A DNA stretch of 64,000 nucleotides from Agrypnia vestita (lineage: Eukaryota > Arthropoda > Insecta > Trichoptera > Phryganeidae), in the NCBI GenBank assembly GCA_016648135.1, contig JADDOH010000133.1, positions 1 through 64,000 of the forward strand, given 5' to 3'. Position 1 is the first letter of the stretch. Each line of letters starts with the position of its first letter. Below, in pieces: positions 21,958-33,499 of the stretch. Made by a program: the position numbers and the translations under genes. The notes under the pieces are model-generated. The model was given only the letters and a program-made list of their open reading frames with translations, searched no databases and was not told the DNA's origin.

Positions 21958-22100
21958 GCGTCTCTCGTAGCCCAGTGGCCATGACCCTGGCTTTTCACAC
22001 CGTGGGTTCCTGATTCGATTAATTTGCTAAGTTTTGATATTTTTGTAATGTGAGGATTTCATTAACTGAGCCTCTTGGCCTGTAAACATTTTTGTAGATA
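21958..22100 (+). repeat. SINE family 1, diverged
   Basis: The head is TCTCGTAGCCCAGTGGCCAT and TGGCTTTTCACACCGTGGG. The B box is damaged (TGATTCGATT). The tail GAGCCTCTTGGCCTGTAAAC matches the family. Confidence 0.75.
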
Positions 22101-22129
22101 GACGAAGGTATAAGATATAGAATATATAT

Positions 22130-22707
22130 TGTAACGAGGCTAAAAAGAATTACGCACTTCTGTCACGTGACAGTAGTTTGAAGTTGGCACAAAACTATCG
22201 AAGGATCTAGAATTACCTACAGCTTTCGAGAGACGTCTGCAACTTTCCAGAAACATCTGGAAGACACGAGAACTTTCGAGTAAACACTAGAAAAGTCTAG
22301 TAAATACTAGAGAATTCTAGGGTTCGAAAATCCAGCGATCGGGTATAAATAAACGGATCCAGGCCCCGAAGGGCCATTTTTATTCTGACGTTTCTTGCGA
22401 TGCGGCTCTAGCGGCGAATCACGAAACCAAAACAGTGTTGCAGTGTTGAAACCAATCAGGCGTGTGAACTAAGCGACCGATAATTAAGTGAAGTGCTTAC
22501 TCTTGTGTGATATTTGAACGGAAACTTCTCGAAAGTGTTATTTTTTGGACGAGTGACAAATTACAAAACATTTTAATTTAAATAGCGTTAAATCAAATAG
22601 TGTTAAGTGACTTTGTATGATTTATAAATCAATTAATCAGTAATAAATAAATCCGTTATTAGATTTCAGCGTTTCATTAATTCCTCCCGCAGCCACGACA
22701 TGTGACA
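22130..22707 (+). mobile_element. Solo LTR, 578 bp
   Basis: It begins TGTAACG and ends ATGTGACA. It has a TATA box (GGGTATAAATAAACG, about 22341), many GAA/TTC-type motifs upstream of it and the family 3' end CCTCCCGCAGCCACGACATG. The flanks are ATAT and ATTT, a possible diverged 4-bp target duplication. No internal genes follow. Confidence 0.7.
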
Positions 22708-23403
22708 ATTTAGCAGTATTACTAACCACAATATTTAGAAATTTTGAAACAAAAGTGTTATGGATAAAGATGTTCGATGTTAAAAATATATATGTTTACA
22801 CGATGCTCACTTTAGACACATTTTAAAATCTTAAAATTAAACCAATTATTTTGTATTATAAAATGATGACATACAAATGACCCCAAATTCGAAAAAAATT
22901 ATCATTATTTCACACAGCTGTACGGCACTAAAATACAATATTTAACATATGAAATAAGATAATAAAATTGGAAAAACATTTTACTAAAAATTAAGAAACT
23001 GTAAAACAGGGCGTTCATTCATTGCGCGATAACACTGATGCAAAAGTTAGACATGACTCCATATTCTTAAAATGGTGAAAAAAATACACGTAATTAAACA
23101 CGGTTATATGGCACAAAAATACAATATTGAGCATTTAAAATAAGAGGACAAATAATTAAATTCCTAAATAATCTTCATAGGTACAACAATTAGACTCGTA
23201 GCGTACTCTCTCGTTTCTGTTAAAATAAATACGCTATTGATAGGGATTCCCGAAATTTCGTGATTCGGGATGTTCGCGATTTTTCCATTTTGCTTATTCA
23301 AAACATCACGAGTTTTATATTTTACTAACGTTATATTTTGTTTTGTTTGCATAAATTCAAAGTATAATTTAAAGTAAAAAATGTTTTTTAATTTCCCTTT
23401 TTT
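22708..23403. other. AT-rich DNA with a weak direct repeat
   Basis: Two blocks with GGCACTAAAATACAATATT and GGCACAAAAATACAATATT (about 22925 and 23110) suggest an old 180-bp-spaced duplication. Nothing else was recognised. Confidence 0.35.
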
Positions 23404-23710
23404 CATTTGTAGATACCTTATCATCGTTCAAAAACTCATTCTTACACAACATCCATTTTCTAAACGATGACCTGAACCTATAGATCCATTAAATCCATTA
23501 TTTATTAAATACTAATCGCACTATATTCAAACACTAAATATACAATACACATAAATGTACTTGTAAAATATACTTAAATGCAAAAATACATGTTACTAGA
23601 GTGTGCCGAAGACACTTGTAATTGAAATTATGGGCATAGTCTTCATTTATAATGTATTATTATTAGAGTATCATGTACCTATTATCCTGTTAAGTGTCTC
23701 TAAAAAATAT
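23404..23710 (+). mobile_element. LINE family 3, 5'-truncated 3' end
   Basis: It matches 15790-16085: AAACTCATTCTTACACA, CCTGAACCTATAGATCCATT, ACATGTTACTAGAGTGTGCC and ATCATGTACCTATTATCCTG. Only the last codons and the 3' UTR remain. Confidence 0.75.
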
Positions 23711-23722
23711 ATTTTTAAAAAG

Positions 23723-23976
23723 GTGTATAAAAGAAAAGGAAGCAATATCCAAAAAATAAAAAATATTTTGAATGCAGTCACCGAGGATTACTAATTGAAA
23801 ATGTACTGAATTCTAGATTTTTTTATCTATCCCCTCAAACATCATATATTTAGTATACTATACATTCGTAGACCACGTTTCTGATAATGTCGCGAATTCA
23901 GTATATCATAAATTATTAATTTTCGATGACTGCATATTTTTTTTTTGATATTGGTACCTTTTCTTTTATACGCCAC
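23723..23976. mobile_element. MITE family F
   Basis: Inverted arms: GCAATATCCAAAAAATA, AATGCAGTCACCGAGGATTA and ATGTACTGAATTC on the left; GAATTCAGTATAT, ATTTTCGATGACTGCAT and ATACGCCACAT on the right. It is about 250 bp with a central TCTATCCC. It inserted right at the end of a LINE tail. Confidence 0.75.
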
Positions 23977-24194
23977 ATGTAAGGTATTATTACCTTCAAC
24001 CGATTCACTAAAAACCGGTAATATATCCATTCTTGGACCGTAAGCTCGACGCAAATCGAGACCCTAATGTATGTACATTTCAGATAGTCAGCTAGCAACG
24101 CAATAGCGTCGACTTGGTAATATATACAACTTGAAATGTGTTGCATGTCTGTCGTTTATTTTGTACTATTTATTAAAATGTCAACAAAAGAATG
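23977..24194. other. Unassigned DNA
   Basis: Nothing recognised. Confidence 0.25.
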
Positions 24195-24330
24195 CTGAGC
24201 CAGATTTCTCGGATCTACGCAAGGGCGGCTCCCGAGCCGGGGTTCCGGGAGAGCGTTTTCCTCCCTAAAGACGACATTACCATCTCGTTAGCTCCATCCC
24301 TTCGCGGTGGGGAAAGCGGAGCACCACCGT
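24195..24330. other. GC-rich island
   Basis: A short GC-rich block with the near-inverted pair GGCTCCCGAGCC. No family or frame was recognised. AT-rich DNA without recognised content follows to 24897. Confidence 0.3.
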
Positions 24331-24897
24331 GTGAATGGCATAGCTGTAAAATATTGTTTTAATGGTTCCGAATGCCACTCGCTGAGATCTTCCCAACACT
24401 AACAATATTGGGTAATTTGTAATAACGCTCCGGTTGGGTAATTTTCATCCGCAATATGTCTCTTCGAATATTTCACCAAATGTTAATAAATGATGTTTGC
24501 AAGCGAATGCAGTCAGAACTTATAGAACAAGTTTAACGTTAACATATATGAAAAAACCGAAATGAAATTGTATCAATATTAACAAATTCTCTATGCAACA
24601 ATGTCACTAACGCTACGCTACAAAAGATTGCGCTGTTTTCACGACCCAAAAACTCATGACCAAAACGACGCTGGTGAAACTAACGCTACCAGATACATAC
24701 AATGATTTTGCGATACAGACCTCTTGATCAAAACCGAAGGAAATTGTGAGTAAAATTACAATAATAATACAGAAATCATAGGTCATTTGGATTAACAAAA
24801 ATAGTGAGTTCATTCATATTGTAATGTGTGTTTATGTAATAAATATTTTTTTACATTATAGTTTGATTGCAGCAATTTTTATTTTACTATAACTAAT

Positions 24898-25152
24898 TGT
24901 GGGGTACAGAAGCAAAGCAGCAATATCCAAAAAATGAAAAATGTTTTGAATAGAGTCACCGAGGAATACTTATTTAAAATGTGCTGAATCGCAGATTTTA
25001 TGTTATCTATCCCTTCTATAATCGTGTTTCCTATAAATTTACAGGCTACATTTCCAATAAAATCTCGAATCCAGTACATTATAAATTAGTAATCCTCGAT
25101 GACTGCGCTCGATCTTTTTGAATATTATTGCCTTTGCTTTTATACCCCACAA
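24898..25152. mobile_element. MITE family F
   Basis: The ends are TGTGGGGTACAGAAGCAAAG and its diverged complement CTTTGCTTTTATACCCCACA. The inner arms TCACCGAGGAATACT and AGTAATCCTCGATGACTG fold back. The centre has TCTATCCCTTC. Confidence 0.8.
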
Positions 25153-26559
25153 TAAATATCCATCTGAATTATTGTAAAACTTAAATTCAAAAATAAAAAG
25201 TGTGTTATTTTTTTTCTATTTTTATGTAGCTTAAATAATGATAATTGCGATTCGAATATTACGAGATACATATTTTACTTAAAATTGTTTTAGTGCGATT
25301 GTGATATTTGACATTTACCTATTATATTGGTTAAAAATATATATTAATACATCTCCCTAGACAATGTAGTTAAATTATTAATATTCGTTTTTGAAGTGAG
25401 ATAAATATCTTCGACATCTCACGACAATTTCAAGACATTTATCGCCGCAAAATCGCAGACATATGATGCGACGAATCAAAAAACCTCAGCATTTTCAAAA
25501 AAAAAATCCATGTATCTATACCATTTATATAGAATGTGTGGGATTGCACAAACCTCCCCACATTCTGGAATAAAGTTATATTTATTTATTTATTTATTTA
25601 TTTACTATACCTACTACCCGCTTTCATGTTTTATCAATTTTATGCCTAAAACGGTTCTGTATTCAAAATTTTTGAAACTATACAACGTTGACAGTGCATT
25701 AAATGCCGAAGGAATGAATGTGTTTTTTGTTTTAATGGCGAGTATCCAACAATTACGTCGTTTTTGCAAAAATATCGACAGTAAAATGAAATCTTAAAAC
25801 ACACCTAAAATCGTAATTCAATAAACAGTTCTAAGTTTCAATTCAATAACCAATCATTCATAAGCTTTTCAATTGAACATCTTTATGATTGGTACTCGAT
25901 TCAAGATAGTCGAATACTTATTTCAAGGAAATATTTTTTTTTATGGATGCGCATACATTTCGTGGTCTTGCATTCCCGTTAATATTTATTTTAAAAAATA
26001 CTGTTAAATCTACGTGCGAACATTCAGTTAACGATTTTTTAAAGATACAATCGTACCTTCTATTTGTATTTCTATAATTATATAAATATATATAAAGAAA
26101 TGCAAAACTGTATAATTTCAAATGTGAAAGCAAATTGAGTGCAGTTTAGTGCAGAATAGCCCTATCGTAATGTTTACAGTAGGCATCTGCGATTTTTTCA
26201 ATAAGAATGCGTGATTTTCAATAAAGCAATGTTTTGATTAATTATTATTCGATTAATTTTAATCCTGGAACTATTCAATATCCGATCTTTAAAATAAGAA
26301 CTAATTTATCCATAAAATTATTTATTTATCCTAGACATTTTTAAAAAAAAGAAGAACTAAAATAATATCCTTACTTAATTATGTAACTTTGGACACTTTT
26401 ATTTTATTGATATCGCATTTAAGTCTCAAAATATCAAGTAAGTAATTTTTTTTTTTAATATAAATTTTTATTAAATATGTAATCCCGGTGCTGATAAAAA
26501 TCTCCGGGATTTGATATTGACAAACTTTATTTTATTATTTCTGAAATGAATGATTTTGA
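25153..26559. other. AT-rich DNA, nothing firm
   Basis: A TTTA microsatellite at about 25581-25604 falls inside a 95-codon open frame (25510-25797) that I do not recognise and do not believe is a gene. The rest is featureless. Confidence 0.3.
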
Positions 26560-26900
26560 TATAATTTAAACTTTGTGCAAATCTTCTTCTTCTTCCTTTA
26601 ATTAGACATATGTGGCCTGTTCTCCAGGGGACAGCGTCTCTAGTGAGATGGATTCCCGGTTGTCCTTCCATCTTTTTTATGTGATATGTAGTGTGATATA
26701 AGGGAGTCTGGTGCTGTCCATTCTCTGGACATGACCATACAGTCTCTCCTTCGCTTTCTACTCCATCATTCAATGTCCTCAGCCTCACATATCTTTCTTA
26801 TTCTGGTTTACCTCACGCGATTCCTCAGAGTCTTGTCTGATATCATGCTCAGTATTTTTATCCCATACAAACCACTTTGATTCATTAAACTTCAACCGGT
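26560..26900 (-). mobile_element. RTE-like LINE C-terminus, family 4
   Basis: The minus strand reads TLRNRVR, then a degenerate IRKICEAEDIE-like block, and ends in GGAAGAAGAAGAAG. The same block in the same order is at 47560-48060. The GAA tail is the LINE's 3' terminal simple repeat. Several stops and frameshifts are present. Confidence 0.65.
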
Positions 26901-27435
26901 TTCAACATCCCTCTGTACTCTTTATACTTATGACCGAAGATAGCCCCCGCCAAATTGTTTCTGCTTTCTTTGCATATTTTCTTTTATTTCAAAATTATAT
27001 TTTTATTTTATCGCATTTTTTATGAATCGGTTACCTACTGTGCGTCTTTTCTGGCAGTAGATTATACACTAAAAAGTTTCTTAGTTTTATTAAATTAATT
27101 TAATTTAAAATTAAATGTAAATAATTTTATCACGAGTAATCTGAAAAGATTTTAAATAATATTTTCACTACTCTCACAGATAAAAACAAATTGCTTTCAA
27201 AATTACGCAATACAGCCCTTAGCTAGGGGCGATATAACGAGTGACTTGTGTCCCGGACAATATTCACCGACACCACGCCTTGTTTTTCAATCTGGGTTGT
27301 AAATTTCAAGAACCAGACAAATATTAAAAAAACTCACTTCTGTGCTAAAAGTGGTTAATACAAAGTTTGTTGGTTTTCTCAAATAATAATTATGTTGAAC
27401 TACAAAATTAACGCTACAAACAAAAAAATATCAAA
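26901..27435. other. Unassigned AT-rich DNA
   Basis: Nothing recognised. Confidence 0.3.
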
Positions 27436-27675
27436 TGTGGGGGTATAAAAGCAAATGCAGTTATATCGAAAAATTATAAAAAAAGTTTTGAATGCAGTCA
27501 CCGAGGATTACTAATTTAAAATGCACTGAATTCTAAATTATATGTATCTATCCCTTCTAACACCGTATTTCCTGTACATTTATAGGCCACGTTCCCTATG
27601 AAATCTGAAATTCATTGCATTATAAATTAGTATTACTGCATTATTATTTTTTTTACTTTACTTTTATAACCCACA
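27436..27675. mobile_element. MITE family F
   Basis: TGTGGGGGTATAAAAGCAAA opens it and CTTTTATAACCCACA closes it. The left arm has AATGCAGTCACCGAGGATTA. The right arm is more diverged. Confidence 0.75.
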
Positions 27676-27794
27676 TATAAAATGAATTGGTAAGAGTTTT
27701 GTTGGATATACAGTGCATTTATAATTACTAAGTACATTTTATTTGGGTACACTGAGTGCTTATGAACATTTTCTCTGCAGTCGATGGCATGTTC

Positions 27795-27862
27795 TGCTAG
27801 TGTAGTGGTAGGATATCCGACTCCCACCCAGGGCATTCGGGTTTGATTCCCAGTACTGAAAT
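27795..27862 (+). pseudogene. tRNA-like sequence (tRNA-Gly-like), degenerate
   Basis: GTGTAGTGGTAGGATATCC resembles an A box and D arm, GACTCCCACCC an anticodon arm, and GGGTTTGATTCCC a B box with one change. The acceptor stem does not pair, so this is a tRNA pseudogene or a SINE head rather than a working tRNA. Confidence 0.45.
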
Positions 27863-28007
27863 TTTGTTAATATTTTGATACCTATTTTATTTATATTATT
27901 AATTATTTAATTATGTTGTCACGTTAGTTTTGCGCACGCATAATCGGCACAATCGCCAGGGTTTAAAATAGCAGGTGACATTAACTGCCGGGGAAATACA
28001 AAAAAAC

Positions 28008-28065
28008 TTATTCTTTAGGAACCGGCATGGAAAAGTACCGACATTATTGACGGATTACATCAAGT
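28008..28065 (-). repeat. Repeat E fragment
   Basis: CTTTAGGAACCGGCATGG, AAAGTACCGACATT and GACGGATTACA match the head of repeat E in reverse orientation. Confidence 0.5.
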
Positions 28066-28072
28066 AAAAAAA

Positions 28073-28445
28073 AGCAACCCATAAAAACCAAGTTTTTATT
28101 ATACTCCCTTTCTCATTTACTAGTTGAAACATTTTTTTTACGCATAACCTACGCGTTGGGCTTTGGTCGGGCGACGCTACGAAAGGGAGTAATAAAAAAT
28201 TTCCAAAAATCCAAAATTATACTATATTCAGGTTTCGCGTCTCTGAAATATTTTCATACAACCTAATATGAAAAAAACCATTCAAAAAATCTTTTTAACG
28301 AAAATTTGATAGCCTGCCTGCCTGCCTGCAAAGTTTCAGCTTGATTGGATCACGGGAAAGGGTTTTAAAATGGATCCAAAGTTTTTTCGTCCGACAAGAA
28401 GACAAGCAGACGCCACGAGAGAGAGAATATAAAGGCAGTAATAAT
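28073..28445 (+). repeat. Dispersed repeat A, fullest copy
   Basis: It runs from AACCCATAAAAACCAAG through CTACGCGTTGGGC and TCGGGCGACGCTACGAAAGG to GATCACGGGAAAGGG and AATATAAAGGCAGTAATA. The first and last segments match the copies at 2358-2524 and 205-352. A CCTG microsatellite (CCTGCCTGCCTGCC) lies at 28315-28328. The family is unrecognised. Confidence 0.7.
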
Positions 28446-28604
28446 AAAGCATTAAACAAATCTGTGTCATGTTATATTGTAATAATTAAAAAAATATATG
28501 TCAGTCAATGGTCGAATTTACATTCCTATGAATAAAAAATAGAACTGTAGCCATGAGACTGATTGGATTTTCTTGTTTTATTTATCTTTAACTACTTACT
28601 TTTT

Positions 28605-28995
28605 AACGACTTCTACGAGTGGGCGTGAAAGACGCCAAATATAATGAAAAACTCAGCTTAACTCGGTGTCAAAAATAATGAAAAACCATTTTTTACTGAT
28701 TAATATTTTTGTGAAGGGAATTAATTATACATCGGACGCCTTGGCAATTCATAATTCTCTTTCACTTTATTACTTAAAGTTGTAAAATGAAAAACATTTT
28801 GTTTGCCCGGAGATAAATCAGCTCGGAGTTCACAATTATTAATCTCCCGCTCGTGTCGGTTAGTTTGAAAACTTTCGGCTCGATCTTTGATTGTGGAAGA
28901 AGTTTTTTAATATCCGGAAAGCAATAAAATAGAAAACAAAATTGAGTAACGCCCTCTGTGCTCTCGGGGCGACCTGCAAGAATAACATTACAGCT
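28605..28995. other. Mixed-composition segment, candidate conserved element
   Basis: No repeat match. GC-rich and AT-rich words are interspersed (CTCGGTGTCAAA, GATAAATCAGCTCGGAG), as is common in long non-coding regulatory blocks. No coding frame is supported. Confidence 0.25.
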
Positions 28996-29035
28996 GGGTT
29001 TAAATGAATACACAACTAGTATAATAATAATAAAC

Positions 29036-29390
29036 TAGCTGTAAACCGTCAAAAATGTCGGTACTTTACGTGTCTGTTTCTAAAGAATAAGTATTTCATA
29101 ATGTGTGGATGATTCTTACGATGGAATTGGTGAACGTTGCATTGTGTAGAATGATCACTTAAGCCAGCTCACACGGTTTGTTGGCCCTGAGCCATCGTAT
29201 AAGAGAATTCCATCCACTTTTCTCATACATAAATAGCTTCGTCTCTGTGAGACTTTTATTATTTATCCTTAATTAATTATTTATTTATTTATATAAAACC
29301 TAAATAAATAAAGAAAAAATACTATAGGTACGATAGACGGACGGACAGACAACGAAATTATTATTATTGGGACAACAATAAAATGACTAC
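29036..29390 (+). repeat. Repeat E, disrupted by element D
   Basis: The head (TAGCTGTAAACCGTCAAA) is at about 29036-29090 and the tail (GACGGACGGACAGACAACG) at 29336-29354. The first arm of foldback element D lies between them. Because the other D arm lies past the tail, the nesting order is unclear. Confidence 0.5.
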
Positions 29391-29722
29391 TTTTTATTAA
29401 TTTTAGTTAATTTGTAAAAGCCTATTGGAGTAATTTTATGTATACCGGTTTCGATTCTACTATAACAATATTTTTATTAGTATGTTCTGTGAACACAGTT
29501 ACTGGATTTTATCCAGAGGGATGATGATTCTTTAATTAATAAGTTAAATTATAGAAATCTCAGAGACGAATCTATGTACGTTAGAAACGTGTATGGAAGT
29601 CTTTTTATACGATTACCCAGGGCTTACAACCTATATGAGCTGACTTTAGTCATCTCTCTTCACAATGCAACGTTCACCAATTCCACTGTAAGAACATCCA
29701 CACATTATCAATTTTTTATAGT
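29094..29722. mobile_element. Long-arm foldback element, family D
   Basis: The left arm (29094-29285) has GTGTGGATGATTCTTACGATGG, GTGAACGTTGCATTG and AATAGCTTCGTCTCTGTGAG. The inverted right arm (29468-29722) has CAATGCAACGTTCACCAATTCC and AAGAACATCCACACATTATC. Other copies are at 51478-52836 and, as single arms, at 29990-30130 and 53880-54085. No transposase is visible. Confidence 0.7.
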
Positions 29723-29989
29723 TATATATATGTTTCCGAATTGGAATAATGCATATATTAGACGAGACTATGCTTCATACATCTGTAGTCTTTTCTCATG
29801 AAACAGTACACCTACATAGATTTTCGCATCTAGTAATGATATCTCCATATTTTTAATTGATAGTATTGAACAATATTCTTCTCAATGCATATATGATATT
29901 CTCACAGAGTTATAAAAAAAATACACTAGAATACGCATGAAAATCAATATTTTTAATTTTTTATGCATTTTCGGCTTTCAACTTCGAAA

Positions 29990-30330
29990 ATTTGATGATG
30001 TGTGGATGTTCTTACGATGGAATCACTTAAGCTAGCTCATACAGATTGTTCGCCCTGGGCCATCGTATAAAAAGACTTCCATGCACTTTCTTAAATACAT
30101 AGCTTCGTCTCTGGGACTTCTATAATTTATCTTAATTAAATAACCATTGTACGTTCATCAGGGCGGACGCATACTAATTATTATTATTTAGATAAACAGG
30201 ATAATTTTTAAACGGGGACACATAGCTTCGTCTCTGGGACTTCTCAAATAACCATTGAACCTTCATTAGGGCGGACGCATACTAATTATTATTATTTAGG
30301 TAAACAGGTTAATTTTTAAACGGGGACAAA
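29990..30330 (+). repeat. Family D single arm with tandem duplication
   Basis: The arm (GTGTGGATGTTCTTACGATGG to AGCTTCGTCTCTGGGACTTC) runs into a block with AGGGCGGACGCATACTAATT and TTTTTAAACGGGGACA. That block is repeated: units at about 30108-30221 and 30222-30327. Confidence 0.7.
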
Positions 30331-30419
30331 CATTCACTTTTTGTGGAAATCCATTTTAAATATTTATAAAGTAAAACGCTATTTTGTTTTTTGTTTCAAT
30401 ACTTTTATTTGACATGAGT

Positions 30420-30795
30420 ATATGAGGCGGATCGATGCCTTTGAGATGAGGCGTTGGAGACACATGTTGCGTTTATCATCGTGAACAGCGAGATGCACAA
30501 ATGCCTTCGTACAAGAACTCTAAATCAAGGAGAGACTCAATCACTTGCCCAAGGCGAGTCCTCCAATGCGAACATCTTGCTAGAAGAGGAGATAGCCTGA
30601 AGAATCTTGTAATGATGGGCGAAAAGAAAGAGATAGACCCCCCACTCGTTGAACCAACCAAGTGGAAAAAGCTACAGGCACTTCTCTGGTGAAAACGCTA
30701 AGATCTGTAGGACGTCGGGAAAGATGAAGGAGAATAGTCAAGAGGGTGGAAGGTCATGAACACCACAATTCACAGTTATGAAGGACTGATTTTGT
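30420..30795 (+). mobile_element. RTE-like LINE C-terminus, family 5
   Basis: The plus strand reads RRIDAFEMRRWRHMLRLSS and traces of the TRLxxxCxRRxLxxxGHIARR, GRRxRGRSPxRWxDQ and RxVxxVxxHDPQL blocks in shifting frames. RRIDAFEMWCxRRMLRI is a hallmark of this group. It is degenerate and non-coding. Confidence 0.75.
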
Positions 30796-30805
30796 TGGTG
30801 ATCAC

Positions 30806-31187
30806 TACGGCCCGAATACAGAGTCAATACTTAAAGGTTAAAATACGCTTTAAAAGTGTAATTTATACTTCTTCTTTTTCTTTTTTCTTTTTCTCATCTT
30901 CATATCTCCACTGCTGTTATAGGCCTATGCATACCCTTCTATCCTTCCTTGTTACTTGCTAATTGAAGCCGTTTCTTTCCCCCCACAGCGGTTATGTCGT
31001 CAGCCCATCTCTTTTGAGCTCTTTCGATGCCTCTTTTATTCTCCCAAGGTCTCCACTTTAGAACTCTGGGAGTCCACCTTGCAGTATGCTAATTTGTACT
31101 GGAAGTACAAATTACAATTTTAAAGCGTACTTTTAATCATTACGTACCTTTTAATCATTTAAGTATTGAATCTGTATTCGGGCCATC
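30806..31187. mobile_element. Inverted-repeat element enclosing a LINE remnant
   Basis: The ends are GGCCCGAATACAGAGTCAAT and its complement ATTGAATCTGTATTCGGGCC. The arms are about 60-80 bp, with an 18-bp length difference (AATGATTAAAAGGTACGT is extra on the right). Inside, on the minus strand, KVVQWRPWENKRGIERAQKR and WADDITAVGGKKRLQLASN form the C-terminus of another RTE-like LINE. Either a composite MITE or a palindromic duplication flanking a LINE. Confidence 0.6.
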
Positions 31188-31189
31188 TA

Positions 31190-31395
31190 CCTACTTTATC
31201 TTTCCGTCTGTCCGTCTGTCCATCTAATCTGTCTGTCCCCGTAACTTTGTGTCACGTTGGTATCTTCTTTTATAATTTTTACCTTCATTTTTCTTTTAAT
31301 TATTTTTTATTTCTTCTAAATAAAATCATATTCTTTAGGAATCTACATGTAAAAGTACCGTCATTTTTGACGGGTTACAGCTTGTATTGTAATAT
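31190..31395 (-). repeat. Repeat E, inverted orientation
   Basis: The tail complement GTCTGTCCGTCTGTCC comes first and the head complement ACCGTCATTTTTGACGGGTT last, so the full unit is about 205 bp. The pair TCATTTTTGACGGGTTACAG is the best conserved part across all copies. Confidence 0.65.
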
Positions 31396-31719
31396 AAATA
31401 ATATATAGTAGGAAGATGTTTCTGTCAAAAATTTACAATCACTTTGCGATGCATTGGATCAAAAATCTCTCTCATAAAGTTATTCATTAGTAAGACTTAG
31501 ATAATTTTAAATTTTTGTAAAATTCTATGTATGGATTTGACGTCTTATTTGGAAATTTCTTACTATTTATGCCATTTCATATCAAATATCGAAACACAGT
31601 GCGTATAGATTTGTTAAAATACAAATCCTTCCAACCCCTAAAGCTTCGAGCGACCTTTTTGAAACTCGCAAAAGTGTTAATGTTGTGATTTGTGATATCC
31701 AGCAGCCCTGTGAAAACAT
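31396..31719. other. Unassigned DNA
   Basis: Nothing recognised. Confidence 0.25.
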
Positions 31720-32145
31720 GGGGTGCTTAAACAAGGGCAGCGCTAACGGAAGAAGGGGCGTGACGTCATCAATCTCCGAGGCTACTCTTTACACTGCGCC
31801 ATTTCCGGCCGGCTCCATTTGGAACCTTCGACAAATGGCCGACAGGGTGCACCGCGGGACCCTCCAGCCTAATGTCCCAAGAAGGAAACGTTTCGGAAGC
31901 CGCTCTGCTGAACCATCTTCTGGGGTCGTGATCTCGTGTGTCGAATAATCATTTGTCTGCCCCGCTGTCGGGGGAGGAGGCTTGATTTATCGGGGGCCAA
32001 CCTGACGGAGGTTATTCCTCCAGACTCGGGGGTTGTAACGGAGGATTGTAGTTTCCCGACTGATAGAGATGTAGATTGGCTCCAGTTTGCCAGACTCGGT
32101 ATTTTCACAGTTAAATAAATTCCATCTTGCTGCGCACCGCCCAAA
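31720..32145. other. GC-rich island, largest in the window
   Basis: About 420 bp of GC-rich sequence with overlapping open frames of 60-91 codons on both strands. Neither frame gives a recognisable protein. CpG dinucleotides are frequent. An unknown exon, a conserved non-coding element or a mobile-element fragment are all possible. Confidence 0.35.
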
Positions 32146-32934
32146 AGCAGTACCGAGCAAATCTGAAATATATTTTCGATAATAAAACTTCATTTATGTC
32201 GTTTAAACGGTGTCCAATGCATAATAAAATTGAAAAGAAAAAAATTACACATTCAAAATTTCACATTTAAAAAAATGTTGTTTTGTAAATTTGATAAAAA
32301 AAAATATGAAAAAATAGTGTTTTTGGAAATATTATATATCATTGAAGAATTTGGTTCACTTTGTGGTGCAAGATTTTAATTGAAAATACATTTTTTTATT
32401 TCAACATTGCACTACACACAATACTTGAGTTATTTTTCACTGATATATATAATTTTGAGAGGAACAGTCTTTCTCATCATCGAATATAATTAATAACGAA
32501 TTTAAATATAGAATTTTATAATCTATTCAACAGGACAAAAAGCCGCATAATAGGGGCATTAACGGTAACAAGCCTAGTATAGGAGAAGTGCTTGATATAA
32601 TTAATAAGGGCTTTCTCAAAATTTAAATTAATTAGGATTTTAATGGTTTCCAAATTGGTCGTTATCCATCTTTTATGAGAAATCGAGTGGAGCAGTTTAA
32701 ATTTGTGACTATCGAAAAAATGATTGGTATCAACTATATGTTTAGCGAATTCCGGGAAGTTATTTTTTTAAGGCAACTTACTGTTTTGTAATTCGCAACA
32801 AAATCTCACACTAGACACTCGAGAAACTTCTACGTATACTTATCTTAAAATTCCGATTCTTTTCATTTCGCTCTGATCACCATTAAACGTTCTCGCACAT
32901 CGGTAGGTACTTGTGCTTGAGTAAATCTCATAAA
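32146..32934. other. AT-rich DNA, nothing recognised
   Basis: No supported feature. Confidence 0.3.
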
Positions 32935-33000
32935 TTTAATGTGGCCTCACCGGGAATCGAGCCCCAAACCCTCGATGTGAAAAGCCAGTGTTATATTTTT
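32935..33000 (-). repeat. SINE family 1 head fragment
   Basis: The minus strand has CTGGCTTTTCACATCGAGGG and GGCTCGATTCCCGGTGAGGC, the anticodon-arm and B-box regions. The A-box half and the tail are missing. Confidence 0.7.
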
Positions 33001-33275
33001 GATATTTATACCGTTAACTTTGTGGTTGGACATAATTATTAATTTTAATTAATTAATTTATGTTTCTAGTAATTTAGCATCTCGTGACAATGTGTATCCA
33101 TAGCGCACTTTATTTGTATTATATTACGGTTTGTGATTAATGTTGAAATCAATAATAATAATAATTATAATACCAATCTCCAATTCATAATATTATTACT
33201 TATTCGGTATTCTCCTGGAGTAGTTGGGTTACAAATTGACAGTTTGTTTAATATTTATGTACGAGTTTCCGACAA

Positions 33276-33493
33276 TTGAGCGGTTTCCCCATGTTAACCC
33301 GTCGGCTGTCTGGGGGTTCGGGTTACCCGCCTCCGTCTACTCACTCAGAGTCAAATAACAGAGCGGTCAATATCGAGACAGTATTACTACCGAGGGGTTT
33401 CCTAGCACTTGTAGCACGGTTGTTCTTTGATTCGTCCACTCGCGTATTTTACTACTTCGAGATGAGTACAAATATCGGGAAACACAATTGCGG
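33276..33493 (+). other. Candidate 5' exon with strong splice donor
   Basis: A balanced-composition stretch ends in TTGCGG|GTAAGT at 33493/33494, a near-ideal donor. An open frame runs through it; the last ATG reads MSTNIGKHNCG into the donor. There is no protein match, no visible acceptor partner and no confirmed promoter. It could be a 5' UTR exon or chance. Confidence 0.2.
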
Positions 33494-33499
33494 GTAAGT

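Noticed and set aside
27795..27862. Functional tRNA-Gly
   Set aside because: The acceptor stem does not form and the T stem has mismatches.
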